Part shown: positions 15,516 through 23,339 of the stretch, piece after piece | Layout: each line of letters opens with the position of its first letter | How positions within the stretch are numbered: the first letter of the stretch is position 1 | Source of the DNA: a virus | IMG/VR virus record: IMGVR_UViG_3300009423_000033 | Coordinates: 1-23,341 of that record | Strand: one strand, 5' to 3' | Length of the DNA: 23,341 nucleotides | Position numbers and translations under genes: made by a program | Notes under the pieces: model-generated | What the model saw: only the letters and a program-made list of their open reading frames with translations | Database searches by the model: none | What the model was told of the DNA's origin: nothing

Positions 15516-18118
15516 TATTGAGGGCGTCCATATCTTTTAGAGTTTGCTTCAGCTGCTTTCTTTAAGAAGTTGCCCGCTTGTGAATTCTTGTTGTTCAACT
15601 CCCGAATCGAAAAACTCTCATCAAGCACGTCGTACTGCCACTGACCATTAACTAGCGTTGGCTGGGTTATGTATTGGATTCTGTTGCCATCGATAATTAC
15701 CCGACTCAAGAACTGATCGCTCGCTCCAAGGTTTTCGTCAGAATCCTCACGGAATAAAGAGACTACGCTTTCCCACGCGCCTCCTTTTTCTTTGGACGCT
15801 TCACCAGCAGCAATCTGACTGAAAACCATATTGGCCGACTTCATCAACAGTTTGTGCTGTTCGGGGTACTCCCTAACGTTAAATGCTGACAGCTTGTTCC
15901 AGAAAGTGTTCAGTACTCCGCTTTGCAAAACCGTGTCTGATCGCTCGCCAAGGTTGCCAAGCTCGTCATTACCCATAATCTCAGCGACGCCGTTTACTAG
16001 ATCGTCTGCGTACCCAATAGCGGTTTTATCCTGGTCGGCTTCGAATTTTTTTAATTGTAAGGCGAGCGTCTTGTTAGCTGCTTCGCGTCTCTGCTGGATA
16101 GCAGCGAAGTCTTTTGGACCTATAGCCTGACCGTTAGTCATAAGACCGAGCACTTGCTGTCGGAGAGCCGCCGCTTCTGTGCCCATACCTGCGTTAGATC
16201 CAGCAGTACCACTGTTGACTGTAGAGGCAAGTGCCGCAAGAGCGAGTGCGCGGTCTTTGTTATTCAAACGACGCATGTCTTCAAGCGTTTGTATGCCTTC
16301 GGCTTGCAGTTTCTCTGCAACTTGTTGGCGAGCCTGCGGAGAAAGATTCACCTCGCCTGAGATGATCATGTCAGCTAACTCGTCGTTAGTCTTACCTTCA
16401 GATACTTTGGCAAAGTCGTCGAACTGCTGTTGAACCGCGTTATTCGAAGAGGTGATCTTCGGGTCAACCGTCTCTTCCTCTTCTTTAGGCTTTATTGAAT
16501 CTTCGATCTCAGCTTTTTCAGCCTCGAGTTTCTGCCTATTCGCGTCTGTGATATTCCTTTTTAACTGAGCATCAATAGCGGTTACGCGCCGTTGCTGGTT
16601 CTTAGTTAATTCTGGCTCTGGCTCTGGAGCCAATTCAGGATTATCTCTCGCGACTAAGGCGATAAAACGCTTTTTGGTTTCTTCCAAGCGTTTGTTTATT
16701 TTCTGATATTCGGGTTCACTTCTAGTGTTGGCCAGTGCTTCCTTGTCTGCTTGTATCTGCCGATTCATATTAGTGTAAATAGAGGGTGTGCCCGTCACTT
16801 TATTTCCGGACAGCTCTCTCAGCTCTTCTTTCGAGTAGTCGATATCAGGATCAAAATTCTTTATGTCCATTACGACGGGACTAGGTTTTTCGGGAGGGGC
16901 AGGGTCCGCCGTAGGCTTACCGCCCATCTGGGCAAATACCTTACCAGCGTACTCTTTAGTCTCTTTACCCCCAGGCATTTTGTCTGGGTCAGCACCAGCA
17001 GCTATCCAGTCGTCTGTAGCCCCTGGACCCTGATTATATGCGGCTAAAGCATACTCAACGTTACCGTTGTACTTCTTGAGCATCGCATCGAGATACTCTC
17101 GGCCAACTCTGCGGTTCTCTGCTTCACTATCATCTTTAACGCCCTCGATCCCATAGCCTGGGTTCTTGGCTGTGGCTGGCATTAACTGCATTACGCCCTG
17201 AGCGCCAGCTGGGCTGACTGCACTATGATCGCCACCGCTTTCAACCTGCTCAACAGCGTTGAACAGCGCTTCGTTGCCCTTGAGCATTTTCCCGTCGTTG
17301 GGCTTTTGCGCCTGTGCTTGGCGAAGTGCTACTTGTTCGTTCTGCGCATCTGTTAGATCAACACCAGTTTGTTTTGGTGGTGTGAGCGGCTCAAGGCCTT
17401 GATCTTTAGCCATCTCGTTAACGACTTCGAGCTTTTCTTCGGGAGTGTCAGCGGCGGCAACAACGCCCATAGCTCGCGTTTTAGCTGCCCCTTTGGGGAA
17501 TCCATTCAAGACTTTGCCAGTGAGTATGCGCAAGTCTCTCTGAGCCTCTATTTCCTCAGCATTTGCACCAGCGTTTGTATTGATCACGTTCTCAGTCGCG
17601 CCCATAACAGAGACGCCTATCTCGTTCTGGTAGGCCATAACGGTTGAGTCCCAGGCCGTATTCACTGTATCCAAGATCTTACCGTCGGGGATGAATATGG
17701 CGGGATCTTCTGGATCTCTACTACCGTTCTCAGTCTTAACTCCAGGCGAACCGTCGTTGTTGGTTACATCTATTAGGTATCCACCATTAACGCTGTCGCG
17801 CGTAAGTCCTGTAACCTGCGAATCGTCATCAACAATGTCTGACTCATTAAGCATTTTGATGGCAAGGTCTACGCCATTTTTATCGCCATTTTTTAGCGCT
17901 TCCGCAAAACCCGCGCCCAGTCCAAGTCGATCGCCATCTAAGAAGTTACCAGCGCTGGCTCCTTTGTAAAGTTCGTTTGTAATCTTGACTTGATTCTCTT
18001 GCGCTCGTTTCTCTTGGTCGAGCAACAAATTGTCGCGGTAAAGAGCATTGCGATCTCTGGATGTCCGCGCGGAAGCGGCTTGTTGACCGCTTGCAAATAA
18101 ACCCTCAAAAAAACTCAT
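15515..18118 (-). CDS. Internal virion protein with lytic transglycosylase (SLT) domain
   Basis: This 867-residue protein has a soluble-lytic-transglycosylase domain at about 285-400. The catalytic Glu is E293 in VEQVESGGD, followed by GAQGVMQLMPATA (304-317) and AYNQGPGA (360-367), all canonical. The flanks are long, charged and probably helical, especially 450-560 with many Glu, Lys and Gln. In T7-like phages such a domain sits on an ejected core protein and locally opens peptidoglycan during infection; here it is on a separate protein from the giant one. GAGGT lies 6 bases before the ATG. It is 8 bp downstream of the S74-bearing gene, and its stop overlaps the giant gene's GTG. Confidence 0.88.
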   Translation of the reverse strand: MSFFEGLFASGQQAASARTSRDRNALYRDNLLLDQEKRAQENQVKITNELYKGASAGNFLDGDRLGLGAGFAEALKNGDKNGVDLAIKMLNESDIVDDDSQVTGLTRDSVNGGYLIDVTNNDGSPGVKTENGSRDPEDPAIFIPDGKILDTVNTAWDSTVMAYQNEIGVSVMGATENVINTNAGANAEEIEAQRDLRILTGKVLNGFPKGAAKTRAMGVVAAADTPEEKLEVVNEMAKDQGLEPLTPPKQTGVDLTDAQNEQVALRQAQAQKPNDGKMLKGNEALFNAVEQVESGGDHSAVSPAGAQGVMQLMPATAKNPGYGIEGVKDDSEAENRRVGREYLDAMLKKYNGNVEYALAAYNQGPGATDDWIAAGADPDKMPGGKETKEYAGKVFAQMGGKPTADPAPPEKPSPVVMDIKNFDPDIDYSKEELRELSGNKVTGTPSIYTNMNRQIQADKEALANTRSEPEYQKINKRLEETKKRFIALVARDNPELAPEPEPELTKNQQRRVTAIDAQLKRNITDANRQKLEAEKAEIEDSIKPKEEEETVDPKITSSNNAVQQQFDDFAKVSEGKTNDELADMIISGEVNLSPQARQQVAEKLQAEGIQTLEDMRRLNNKDRALALAALASTVNSGTAGSNAGMGTEAAALRQQVLGLMTNGQAIGPKDFAAIQQRREAANKTLALQLKKFEADQDKTAIGYADDLVNGVAEIMGNDELGNLGERSDTVLQSGVLNTFWNKLSAFNVREYPEQHKLLMKSANMVFSQIAAGEASKEKGGAWESVVSLFREDSDENLGASDQFLSRVIIDGNRIQYITQPTLVNGQWQYDVLDESFSIRELNNKNSQAGNFLKKAAEANSKRYGRPQ

Positions 18119-18126
18119 AGCTACCT

Positions 18127-18915
18127 CTAAACTCTTCTGAACTCAACGTCGACCTTGTTGTAGTCAACCATGTTGTAACCTACGCTCCGCTCGACAACTG
18201 CCCACGGAACTTCGTCTGCCATTACGCCTTGGTAGCGCTCATCTGAGCCTTTGTAACTAAACTCATAAATATTAATACCATTGTCGGAAACGCCGATTTG
18301 CTCGATGTTCTCTTTCATGCGCCGGTCGCTCGCGAATATTGCGTACGCGATAATTGCGCTTGAGGCTAAAGTCCCAACGGTAGACATCGTCTGTGCTTTT
18401 GCAGACGCTTTTGCTTGGGTGTAGGCGTTAGCTCGGGCTTGAGCATCAGACGCAGCTGAGCCAAGTTGACTCTGGGAAGATCGATTAACACCTTGCCCGA
18501 TATTAATTAAGTCCGACTTTAGCGCAGTATTCGCTTCTTGCTGTGCAATACGGGCGTCTCCAACTGCTTGTATTGAACCAAGGGTTGTTCCTCTATCAAG
18601 AGCCCGTTCTTGTTGCTGAAGCTGGGCTGGAGTCAATGCAGCTCCGTAACGTGAGGCGTTACGTTCTGATACGCCTGACATGAGACCAGCCACTCGTCCA
18701 CTATCTTCTTTAGCGGCGTCGATAAGACTCGTATCATTCTTAGCCTTTTCAAGTAGTCCATCTTCAAAAGAACTATACTTGTCCTTGAAATTTAGGTACT
18801 CGTCACGAGTGATGTTTGAGTAAGTCTGTCTCGGGTCAGTTACGTGAGGTAACGTAGGGTTGGGTTCGTACCCGTAACCGCCGCTGCCGTACCCTGGAGG
18901 TGTACTTATTATCAT
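18127..18915 (-). CDS. Internal virion protein with C-terminal S74-like chaperone domain
   Basis: This 262-residue protein has a Gly/Tyr-rich N-terminus, then a helical Ala/Gln-rich region (85-175) and a hydrophobic helix (TVGTLASSAIIAYAIFA, 179-195). Right after it comes SDRRMKENI (196-204), with GVMADEVPWAVV and YNMVDYNKV further on. This is the pattern of peptidase-S74 intramolecular chaperones, in which Ser and Lys (S196, K201) support self-cleavage. S74 domains usually cap spikes and fibres, but in some marine podoviruses they end internal proteins. Residues 36-56 (RDEYLNFKDKYSSFEDGLLEK) resemble the upstream protein's N-terminus. ATG overlaps the previous stop (TGATG). Confidence 0.75.
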   Translation of the reverse strand: MIISTPPGYGSGGYGYEPNPTLPHVTDPRQTYSNITRDEYLNFKDKYSSFEDGLLEKAKNDTSLIDAAKEDSGRVAGLMSGVSERNASRYGAALTPAQLQQQERALDRGTTLGSIQAVGDARIAQQEANTALKSDLINIGQGVNRSSQSQLGSAASDAQARANAYTQAKASAKAQTMSTVGTLASSAIIAYAIFASDRRMKENIEQIGVSDNGINIYEFSYKGSDERYQGVMADEVPWAVVERSVGYNMVDYNKVDVEFRRV

Positions 18916-19577
18916 CAGTATCTCCCCAAGCGGCTATTAATTCCCACCATATTAGTCACGAAGTTATGGCCGAAAGACCCTTTGGTTGCGGGTGTTTCCA
19001 TAACTGTCCCAACCCCTTCCTTGTTGGTAAAAGTAGCGCCCTGTGGCGCTTCACCAAACAGGCCTTTCTCTGCGCCCAACTGAAGTGCGGCCCCAGCAAC
19101 TTGACCGATGGCTTTGGTTCTAGCCGCGCGTACATCTTGTTTACCTTTAGCTCTTGTTAAGGCATCGGAAGTCGCAAGTCTGGAGGCTTTAGCCATACCT
19201 GTCTGAGCGTCAGCTTGCTGGCCTCTGGCAGTACCTAATACGTTTACGCCTAGTTTGTCTTGGATATCTTTGCCTGACTGGTTAGCTACGCCCATCTGAC
19301 CCTGCAAAGCCTGTGACATATCAGACGATTTGTTATTCGCTTGCGTATCTTCGTAGTTAGTATCAGAAGTTAGAGCCTGCATAGTGTCTGCGTTTGCTCT
19401 AGCTCGAAGCGTATTTGTCGGATTTTCAGTCTTAGACTGATCGCGCATCTCTTCGAGCAGGGGGGAGTATTTTTGCTTGAAGCTGTTGTACTCAGCCAAA
19501 GCTACGCTAGCAGACATTTTCTCGTCTGCTGACGGTTCGTATTCTTGTTTCTCAGGCTTCCCAAATATAAAACTCAT
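18915..19577 (-). CDS. Internal virion protein, T7 gp14-like position
   Basis: I start at the ATG at 19577 (MSFIFGKPEKQ), which overlaps the upstream stop as TAATG; an in-frame ATG 39 bp further up would lie deep in the previous gene. The 220-residue product is Ala/Gln/Lys-rich and probably helical, with a short hydrophobic stretch near AIGQVAGAALQLG. The segment AEYNSFKQKYSPLLEEM parallels DEYLNFKDKYSSFEDGLLEK in the next protein, which suggests the two are diverged copies of one ejection-protein gene. Position and composition match small T7-like internal core proteins that open the outer membrane during DNA entry. Confidence 0.65.
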   Translation of the reverse strand: MSFIFGKPEKQEYEPSADEKMSASVALAEYNSFKQKYSPLLEEMRDQSKTENPTNTLRARANADTMQALTSDTNYEDTQANNKSSDMSQALQGQMGVANQSGKDIQDKLGVNVLGTARGQQADAQTGMAKASRLATSDALTRAKGKQDVRAARTKAIGQVAGAALQLGAEKGLFGEAPQGATFTNKEGVGTVMETPATKGSFGHNFVTNMVGINSRLGRY

Positions 19578-20032
19578 TAAATTTCTCTCGTATAGGTTGC
19601 AGATTGCCTCTCCCAACCGTCAGACAACATACTTCGTTCTAAGTCTGATACGTTTGTTCGAGCCTCAATCCTTTTAAAGCCCATCTCCTTGGCTGTCTCG
19701 GCGAAAAAAGGCACGTACTTCTCAATTACCGTTTTTTGACCGCGTTTCTTCACCCACACTAGCCAGAAAAAGAATATGTGCTCGCCTGAGTATTCATCTT
19801 TCTCTGCTGTGCTTATTAAAAACCCCTCTGGGAATACCCAAAGAAAAGCCTCTTCGTTTAAGCACGCTGCGTAGACGTCTTCAGCCCTATATGTCAGCTT
19901 AGGTTGCTCTCGTAAAATCTCTTCAACGCCTTGCTTTACCCAATCCCATTCTTTGCGGATTGATGCTAGCGTTGGTTTAACCGCCGCTGCCGTACCTGCG
20001 TCTTGTTCGCCACGCTCGTGTGACACCACCAT
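19577..20032 (-). CDS. GNAT-like protein in T7 gp13 position
   Basis: This 151-residue protein has an N-terminal helix (LASIRKEWDWVKQGVEEIL) and a strand pair around AFLWVFPEGFLIST. A HIFFFWLVWVKKRGQ strand follows, and the C-terminus (AKEMGFKRIEARTNVSDLERSMLSDGWERQ) looks like the last helix and strand of N-acetyltransferase folds. Comparable proteins occur in many podoviruses between the collar genes and the ejection proteins, the slot of T7 gene 13. The acetyl-CoA-binding loop (Q/RxxGxG/A) is not evident, so it may be a structural relative rather than an active enzyme. A clear AGGAAGG (20039-20045) six bases upstream supports the ATG at 20032 despite a 56-bp overlap with the previous gene. 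Confidence 0.65.
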   Translation of the reverse strand: MVVSHERGEQDAGTAAAVKPTLASIRKEWDWVKQGVEEILREQPKLTYRAEDVYAACLNEEAFLWVFPEGFLISTAEKDEYSGEHIFFFWLVWVKKRGQKTVIEKYVPFFAETAKEMGFKRIEARTNVSDLERSMLSDGWERQSATYTREI

Positions 20033-20663
20033 AATTCACCTTCCTAGCTACGCCTTCGTCCGCATGACGGGCTTTTCTTTCTGCGTTAGTGATCCCTTCG
20101 GCGAAGAGTGCGCCGTAAATCTGCGCTCCGGTTAGATCGGTCCAAGCCTGACCTGGGGTACGTAACAACCGAAACAAAGTGCCGTTAATAATGCTGTCGC
20201 GGTACTCTGCAATTAGATCTGAGTCGCAGGATGTAGATGTCGGCGTAGGCTTCAACTGGGCTCTAATTAATGTACTAGAGACCATAGTCGCTGAAGGTGT
20301 CGGCACTAGCCAAACCAGTCTTTGACCTTGCTTGACATAATATTCTGGCGAGCCTGTGTTCTCTGATTTGCGCCAGTCTGGTTTTCTTTGATCTAGCAGT
20401 TCGGGAGACACGGCTTCTAGGTTCTTACCATCAAACACTGTGTTCATGATCTTATGAACCACGGTGCCGCTAGGCGGCTCTAAGTCGTATTCGTAAATAC
20501 CACTAACAGTTGTTAGAGGGTCTAGTTCCGCTTGATAAATACCGGTCTTCTCGCAGAACTCAATAACTGCTGATCGAATGTTTCTCTCAATCAAGCTATC
20601 GGGACAGGCGGGGACGACGGGTAAAATGTCTGGGAATAGTGTTTCGTAGCTAACCTTAGCCAT
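19977..20663 (-). CDS. Tail tubular or adaptor-type collar protein
   Basis: This 228-residue protein starts with a helix-rich head-tail connector pattern (LIERNIRSAVIEFCEKTGIYQ), then beta-rich segments (YEYDLEPPSGTVVHKI; YYVKQGQRLVWLVPTPS). It ends with helices containing YRDSIINGTLFRLLRTPGQAWTD and AERKARHADEG. This layout is common in marine podoviruses for gene-11-like adaptors that join the portal to the tail tube. The C-terminus is basic (RAWRTRRRYGSGG). It follows another adaptor-like gene by 11 bp, and AGGAAA lies 8 bases before the ATG. The exact ring position is not determined. Confidence 0.65.
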   Translation of the reverse strand: MAKVSYETLFPDILPVVPACPDSLIERNIRSAVIEFCEKTGIYQAELDPLTTVSGIYEYDLEPPSGTVVHKIMNTVFDGKNLEAVSPELLDQRKPDWRKSENTGSPEYYVKQGQRLVWLVPTPSATMVSSTLIRAQLKPTPTSTSCDSDLIAEYRDSIINGTLFRLLRTPGQAWTDLTGAQIYGALFAEGITNAERKARHADEGVARKVNYGGVTRAWRTRRRYGSGG

Positions 20664-20674
20664 AAACTAATTTC

Positions 20675-21367
20675 CTACGCCATCACTGGAGCGGTTGGGC
20701 GGTTTTCAGGGTTCGGGGTAGTCACCATATCTATTTGTGCTTTGCCCGTTACCGACGTAGTGAATATCTGATAATGGCTAGCAGCACGTTGTTGGTTACC
20801 AGAGTACTCAGCGTCCTTCATGTAAGCCATGTAGAGCACATAGTTCATAACTGCGTTAGCGAATATGTCTGGCAAACCCAGGTTGTCACTAGCTGTAACA
20901 GTGGTTGGGTTTGTTGAGTAGATAACCTCGATGTAAGCGTTTCCACTAACACCTGGGTATACATAGAAGTTACGGGGGTTAGCCTCGTCATACATATAAT
21001 GCTTAACGATGTTTGTATGAGCAGCATCACCAGTTACGGTAGGGTCATGCCAGTCGGGACTCTGAGTATCCAAGATGTCACGGCCTACTAACCTAATTGA
21101 TCGTTTGCCTGTGCCGCTGTTAGCAGCTGACATGTTGCGTACAACTTTGAGCAGTCTATTACCGGTGCTGGGGATATCTTGTTTTGTACCTGCAGCGAGC
21201 GTGATCGTTTCATTAACGGCACTAGCATCGGGTTTTAGTAGGGCTGTTTCTCGTTGGGCGTCATTTACCCACAATACAAGCTCTGAAGTTGCAGGCCAGC
21301 GAACGCCGGTCGTGTCTTGCAGTACGGTTTGTACTCGGTCGATGACGCTCTGTACTGTTACTGCCAT
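20675..21367 (-). CDS. Head-tail adaptor protein (SU10 / DUF6682-like)
   Basis: This 230-residue protein begins VQSVIDRVQTVLQDTTGVRWPATSELVLWVNDAQRE. This is the typical N-terminal helix-turn pattern of phage adaptor proteins of the SU10/DUF6682 type (helix, W-P, then E-L-x-x-W-x-N-D-A-Q). A strand-rich middle (RLLKVVRNMS; YVYPGVSGNAYIEVIYS) and a helical C-terminus follow. It likely forms the ring attached to the portal and receives the tail tube. It sits between the small head gene and a second adaptor-like gene, as expected for a T7 gene-11-type region. AGGT is about 8 bases before the ATG. Confidence 0.75.
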   Translation of the reverse strand: MAVTVQSVIDRVQTVLQDTTGVRWPATSELVLWVNDAQRETALLKPDASAVNETITLAAGTKQDIPSTGNRLLKVVRNMSAANSGTGKRSIRLVGRDILDTQSPDWHDPTVTGDAAHTNIVKHYMYDEANPRNFYVYPGVSGNAYIEVIYSTNPTTVTASDNLGLPDIFANAVMNYVLYMAYMKDAEYSGNQQRAASHYQIFTTSVTGKAQIDMVTTPNPENRPTAPVMA

Positions 21368-21376
21368 GCTGTATAC

Positions 21377-21772
21377 CTATGAGTTAAGTGCTAATTCCCA
21401 AGCTGCTTCTCGCTCATCAGTTCGTACCGTGCGACCTAGCATCTTGTTAACGACGGCTGCTTTGGGGGTGCCATCGGTTTTAAATGAGTTGGGGTCAGCT
21501 TCTTCGATCAGTTTCTCGAGGGTGGTGACAAGGTTTGTATCAATAGTTTTAACTTCAAATACTTCATCAATCACTGTGTCAATTACCTCTTCAAACTCAG
21601 CGATCTCAGCTTTTTCCTCTTCGACATACTTGTCGTTGTATTCTTTTGCGCCCATCTGAATGGCTAACAAGCCAATTTCTTCGGCGATTTCTCTTGGTAC
21701 GCCTGCTTCAAACAAAACAGCTGTGCCACCCATAGTGGTGACTCGCAAATCTTCACTACATACAATCTTCAT
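21377..21772 (-). CDS. Small head-associated acidic protein, hypothetical
   Basis: This 131-residue protein has an N-terminal segment (GGTAVLFEAGVPREIAEEIGLLAIQMGAKEY), a very acidic middle rich in Glu and Asp, and a compact helical C-terminus (FKTDGTPKAAVVNKMLGRTVRTDEREAAW) resembling a small HeH or winged-helix-like unit. It lies just after the capsid gene terminator. Proteins of this shape follow capsid genes in several marine podoviruses and may decorate or complete the head, but that is inferred from position. AGGA is 7 bases before the ATG. Confidence 0.65.
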   Translation of the reverse strand: MKIVCSEDLRVTTMGGTAVLFEAGVPREIAEEIGLLAIQMGAKEYNDKYVEEEKAEIAEFEEVIDTVIDEVFEVKTIDTNLVTTLEKLIEEADPNSFKTDGTPKAAVVNKMLGRTVRTDEREAAWELALNS

Positions 21773-21783
21773 GATTAGGTCCT

Positions 21784-21823
21784 ATATAAAAGAAACCTCT
21801 CCCCCCGAAGGAGGAGAGGGTTT
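21784..21823 (-). terminator. Intrinsic terminator after the capsid gene
   Basis: On the minus strand a 10-bp stem (21796-21805 with 21810-21819, one G-T pair) closes a TTCG tetraloop with a C-G closing pair. It is followed by TTTCTTTTATAT. It begins about 12 bp after the capsid stop codon. A stable UUCG loop plus a T-rich tract is a classic Rho-independent terminator. Read-through would still feed the downstream genes, as at the T7 terminator after gene 10. Confidence 0.85.
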
Positions 21824-21831
21824 AATCTTAC

Positions 21832-22977
21832 TTACTGGGCAGTATCTAGAGCGATGATGCCGAAGTCCTGTACAGAGCCACTGATGTCGCTGTTGTACTT
21901 AGGCTTACGGAGACCGAAGATCTTGCCTACGCTGATACCAGACTGATTGCCATAGTCGAAAGTATCTTCAACCATTTCAGGCAGACCGATGTCAGCCATT
22001 GCCAGGGCCTGAGCACCACAGAACAGAGCGCGTCCACCAACTACGTCGGCGTCAGCACCCCACTTGTAGCCAGCTGCGCCAGCGTTAGAGGAAGTACCAG
22101 TAGTAGCGCCAGAAGTGTTAAACACATGGCGGAACTCATGGATCATTACACCGTCAACCATCAACGAAGCAGAACCAGAGAACAGGCTGTTGCCAGTTCC
22201 TCGAACGCCAGCGTTACGGACGTTAGCTAGGAAGTCAGAATCTAACTTCAGAGCAGCCATCTGCTGAGGGGTAACAAACATGTGGAAAGTTTCTTGGTTA
22301 CCAGCACCACGAATCCCACGAATATAGTTGTCTTTGGCATAAGCCTTCAGCTCAACAATATGCTTGTAACCGATCTTGTCAGCCCCTGTAACAGCAGTAG
22401 TGTCGCCAGCAGCAATAGAAGTACCGCTGATTCGACGGTGACGATCACCAGTTGGAGCAGAAACGTCTGATGCAAACTCAAGATCAACAAGGTCGTGTCC
22501 AGCAGTAGCTGAAGCAGTACGAAGACCGCCGTTGTTTTTGTGAGTATAAGCAACACCTGACATGGTCAAGAATGCCAACTGGTCACAACGGTCAGCAATT
22601 GCATAGGCAAGTGCGTCGCGAGACTGCTCACGGAAGTTAACAACAGTCTTCTGGTCGGTCATACGGCCAGCGATGCGGTTAGCAAAACGTAACTGATCCA
22701 GCTCAATGGCGATGTCAAACGCGCGGAGGGCTTCTTCGTTGCCTTCCAGAGTGTTGTCACCAGTGATACCGTCGGTAGTCATGTCAGCTAGCAAAGTGAT
22801 GTTAGCTTTTGTGCCTTTCTGGTTCTTAGTCAGTTCAGTTACTCGCTGAACCATAGCGTTAGAACCTGTGCCAGCGAACTGGTTGATGAAAGATTGGTTG
22901 CGAGCTACTTTCCAGAAGTCGCGGCTCCAAGTTTGGAGTTGGTCGCCTGTAAGCGTACCGAAATTTGTTAAAGCCAT
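21832..22977 (-). CDS. Major capsid protein, N4-gp56-like
   Basis: This 381-residue protein has features of the N4-gp56/DUF4043 major capsid group. The N-terminus contains LQTWSRDFWKVARNQSFINQFAG, then NITLLADMTTDGITGDNTLEGNEEAL, then LDQLRFANRIAGRMTDQKTVVNFREQSRDALAYAIADRCDQLAF, the long spine-helix region. A later FHMFVTPQQMAALK segment is also typical. It would adopt the HK97 fold and form the capsid shell. AGGAGG lies six bases before the ATG, a terminator follows directly, and a long structured leader precedes it, all consistent with very high late expression. The next genes are connector and ejection genes, supporting the call. Confidence 0.85.
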   Translation of the reverse strand: MALTNFGTLTGDQLQTWSRDFWKVARNQSFINQFAGTGSNAMVQRVTELTKNQKGTKANITLLADMTTDGITGDNTLEGNEEALRAFDIAIELDQLRFANRIAGRMTDQKTVVNFREQSRDALAYAIADRCDQLAFLTMSGVAYTHKNNGGLRTASATAGHDLVDLEFASDVSAPTGDRHRRISGTSIAAGDTTAVTGADKIGYKHIVELKAYAKDNYIRGIRGAGNQETFHMFVTPQQMAALKLDSDFLANVRNAGVRGTGNSLFSGSASLMVDGVMIHEFRHVFNTSGATTGTSSNAGAAGYKWGADADVVGGRALFCGAQALAMADIGLPEMVEDTFDYGNQSGISVGKIFGLRKPKYNSDISGSVQDFGIIALDTAQ

Positions 22978-22982
22978 GATGG

Positions 22983-22988
22983 CCTCCT
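22983..22988 (-). promoter_or_regulatory. Strong ribosome-binding site of the capsid gene
   Basis: The minus strand reads AGGAGG six bases before the ATG at 22977, a full match to the anti-SD. It is the strongest ribosome site in the window and confirms the capsid start. Confidence 0.85.
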
Positions 22989-23191
22989 ATTAAATGGACA
23001 AAATAATTTATGCGGCACACGCCGCCTTATCAGCCGACTTAAAGGAGCGGCTAATCCGTATCTACGTATCGTGTAGCAACGAACTAGCGCTTATTTACGA
23101 GGTGCGACCTCGGCAGGTTTTACGCCTGTGCAGGCGAGGGGTACGTTTTTTACGGCTACGGGCCGACCAGTTATCGTACTGATAGACGTAT

Positions 23192-23214
23192 TAATCATAT
23201 TAGTACAGCTAATA
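23192..23214 (-). promoter_or_regulatory. Second copy of the palindromic element, candidate promoter
   Basis: TATTAG-CTGTA-CTAATA on the minus strand, plus flanks, matches the 7410-7432 element at 18 of 23 positions; both arms are conserved while the centre differs. It lies about 215 bp upstream of the capsid ATG, at the start of the non-coding leader. Recurrence at the two longest breaks between genes supports a shared transcription signal. Confidence 0.5.
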
Positions 23215-23227
23215 AAACAATGCAACC

Positions 23228-23251
23228 ACTATCGATGGATAGTCGTTTTTT
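23228..23251 (+). terminator. Weak terminator-like hairpin on the plus strand
   Basis: A 6-bp stem ACTATC-GATG-GATAGT is followed by CG and six T on the plus strand. The stem is AT-rich and no plus-strand gene leads into it. It may instead stop antisense transcripts or be chance; on the minus strand the same hairpin lacks an immediate T-tract. Confidence 0.25.
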
Positions 23252-23339
23252 CATTATCTACATACTCAGGGACGCAGTACGCGAATACTGGCGTCGCATG
23301 CGTCACTGGTCTGCCCTGGGTAGTTAACTTCTGCGCAAA
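23229..23339 (-). CDS. Possible C-terminus of an upstream gene, partial
   Basis: A minus-strand frame is open from the right edge for 36 residues, ending AYCVPEYVDNEKTTIHR before a TAG at 23229. Another frame is open for 24 residues and ends at 23266, so the choice of frame is not secure. The expected gene here in a T7-like order would be a scaffold or portal, but nothing diagnostic is visible. Confidence 0.3.
   Translation of the reverse strand, partial: FAQKLTTQGRPVTHATPVFAYCVPEYVDNEKTTIHR

Larger units (their letters stand above)
22978..23228 (-). other. Non-coding, hairpin-rich leader upstream of the capsid gene
   Basis: No convincing gene is seen in these 251 bp on either strand. On the minus strand it contains a hairpin CGAGGT-CGC-ACCTCG, a second inverted pair around CGCCTG...CAGGCG, and GCGGC-GTGT-GCCGC close to the ribosome site. 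The palindromic element at 23192-23214 is near its upstream end. The first two hairpins share CCTCG/CGAGG arms, so alternative pairings are possible. The region is likely the promoter and 5' untranslated leader of the capsid transcript. Confidence 0.5.

Noticed and set aside
16760-16785. Partial match to the palindromic element (CATATTAGTGTAAATA)
   Set aside because: Only one arm matches and it lies inside the transglycosylase gene.
23085-23145. tRNA-like arms in the capsid leader
   Set aside because: A 7-base loop closed by CAGG/CCTG is present on the plus strand, but there is no acceptor stem, D arm or TTC arm in register.
22994-23182. 62-codon plus-strand ORF
   Set aside because: No ribosome site, overlaps the hairpin-rich leader, and its sequence shows no protein-like pattern.
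23196-23255. 19-codon minus-strand ORF (MKKRLSIDSGCIVLLAVLI)
   Set aside because: It has a leader-like look but no ribosome site, and it runs through the palindromic element; too weak to call.
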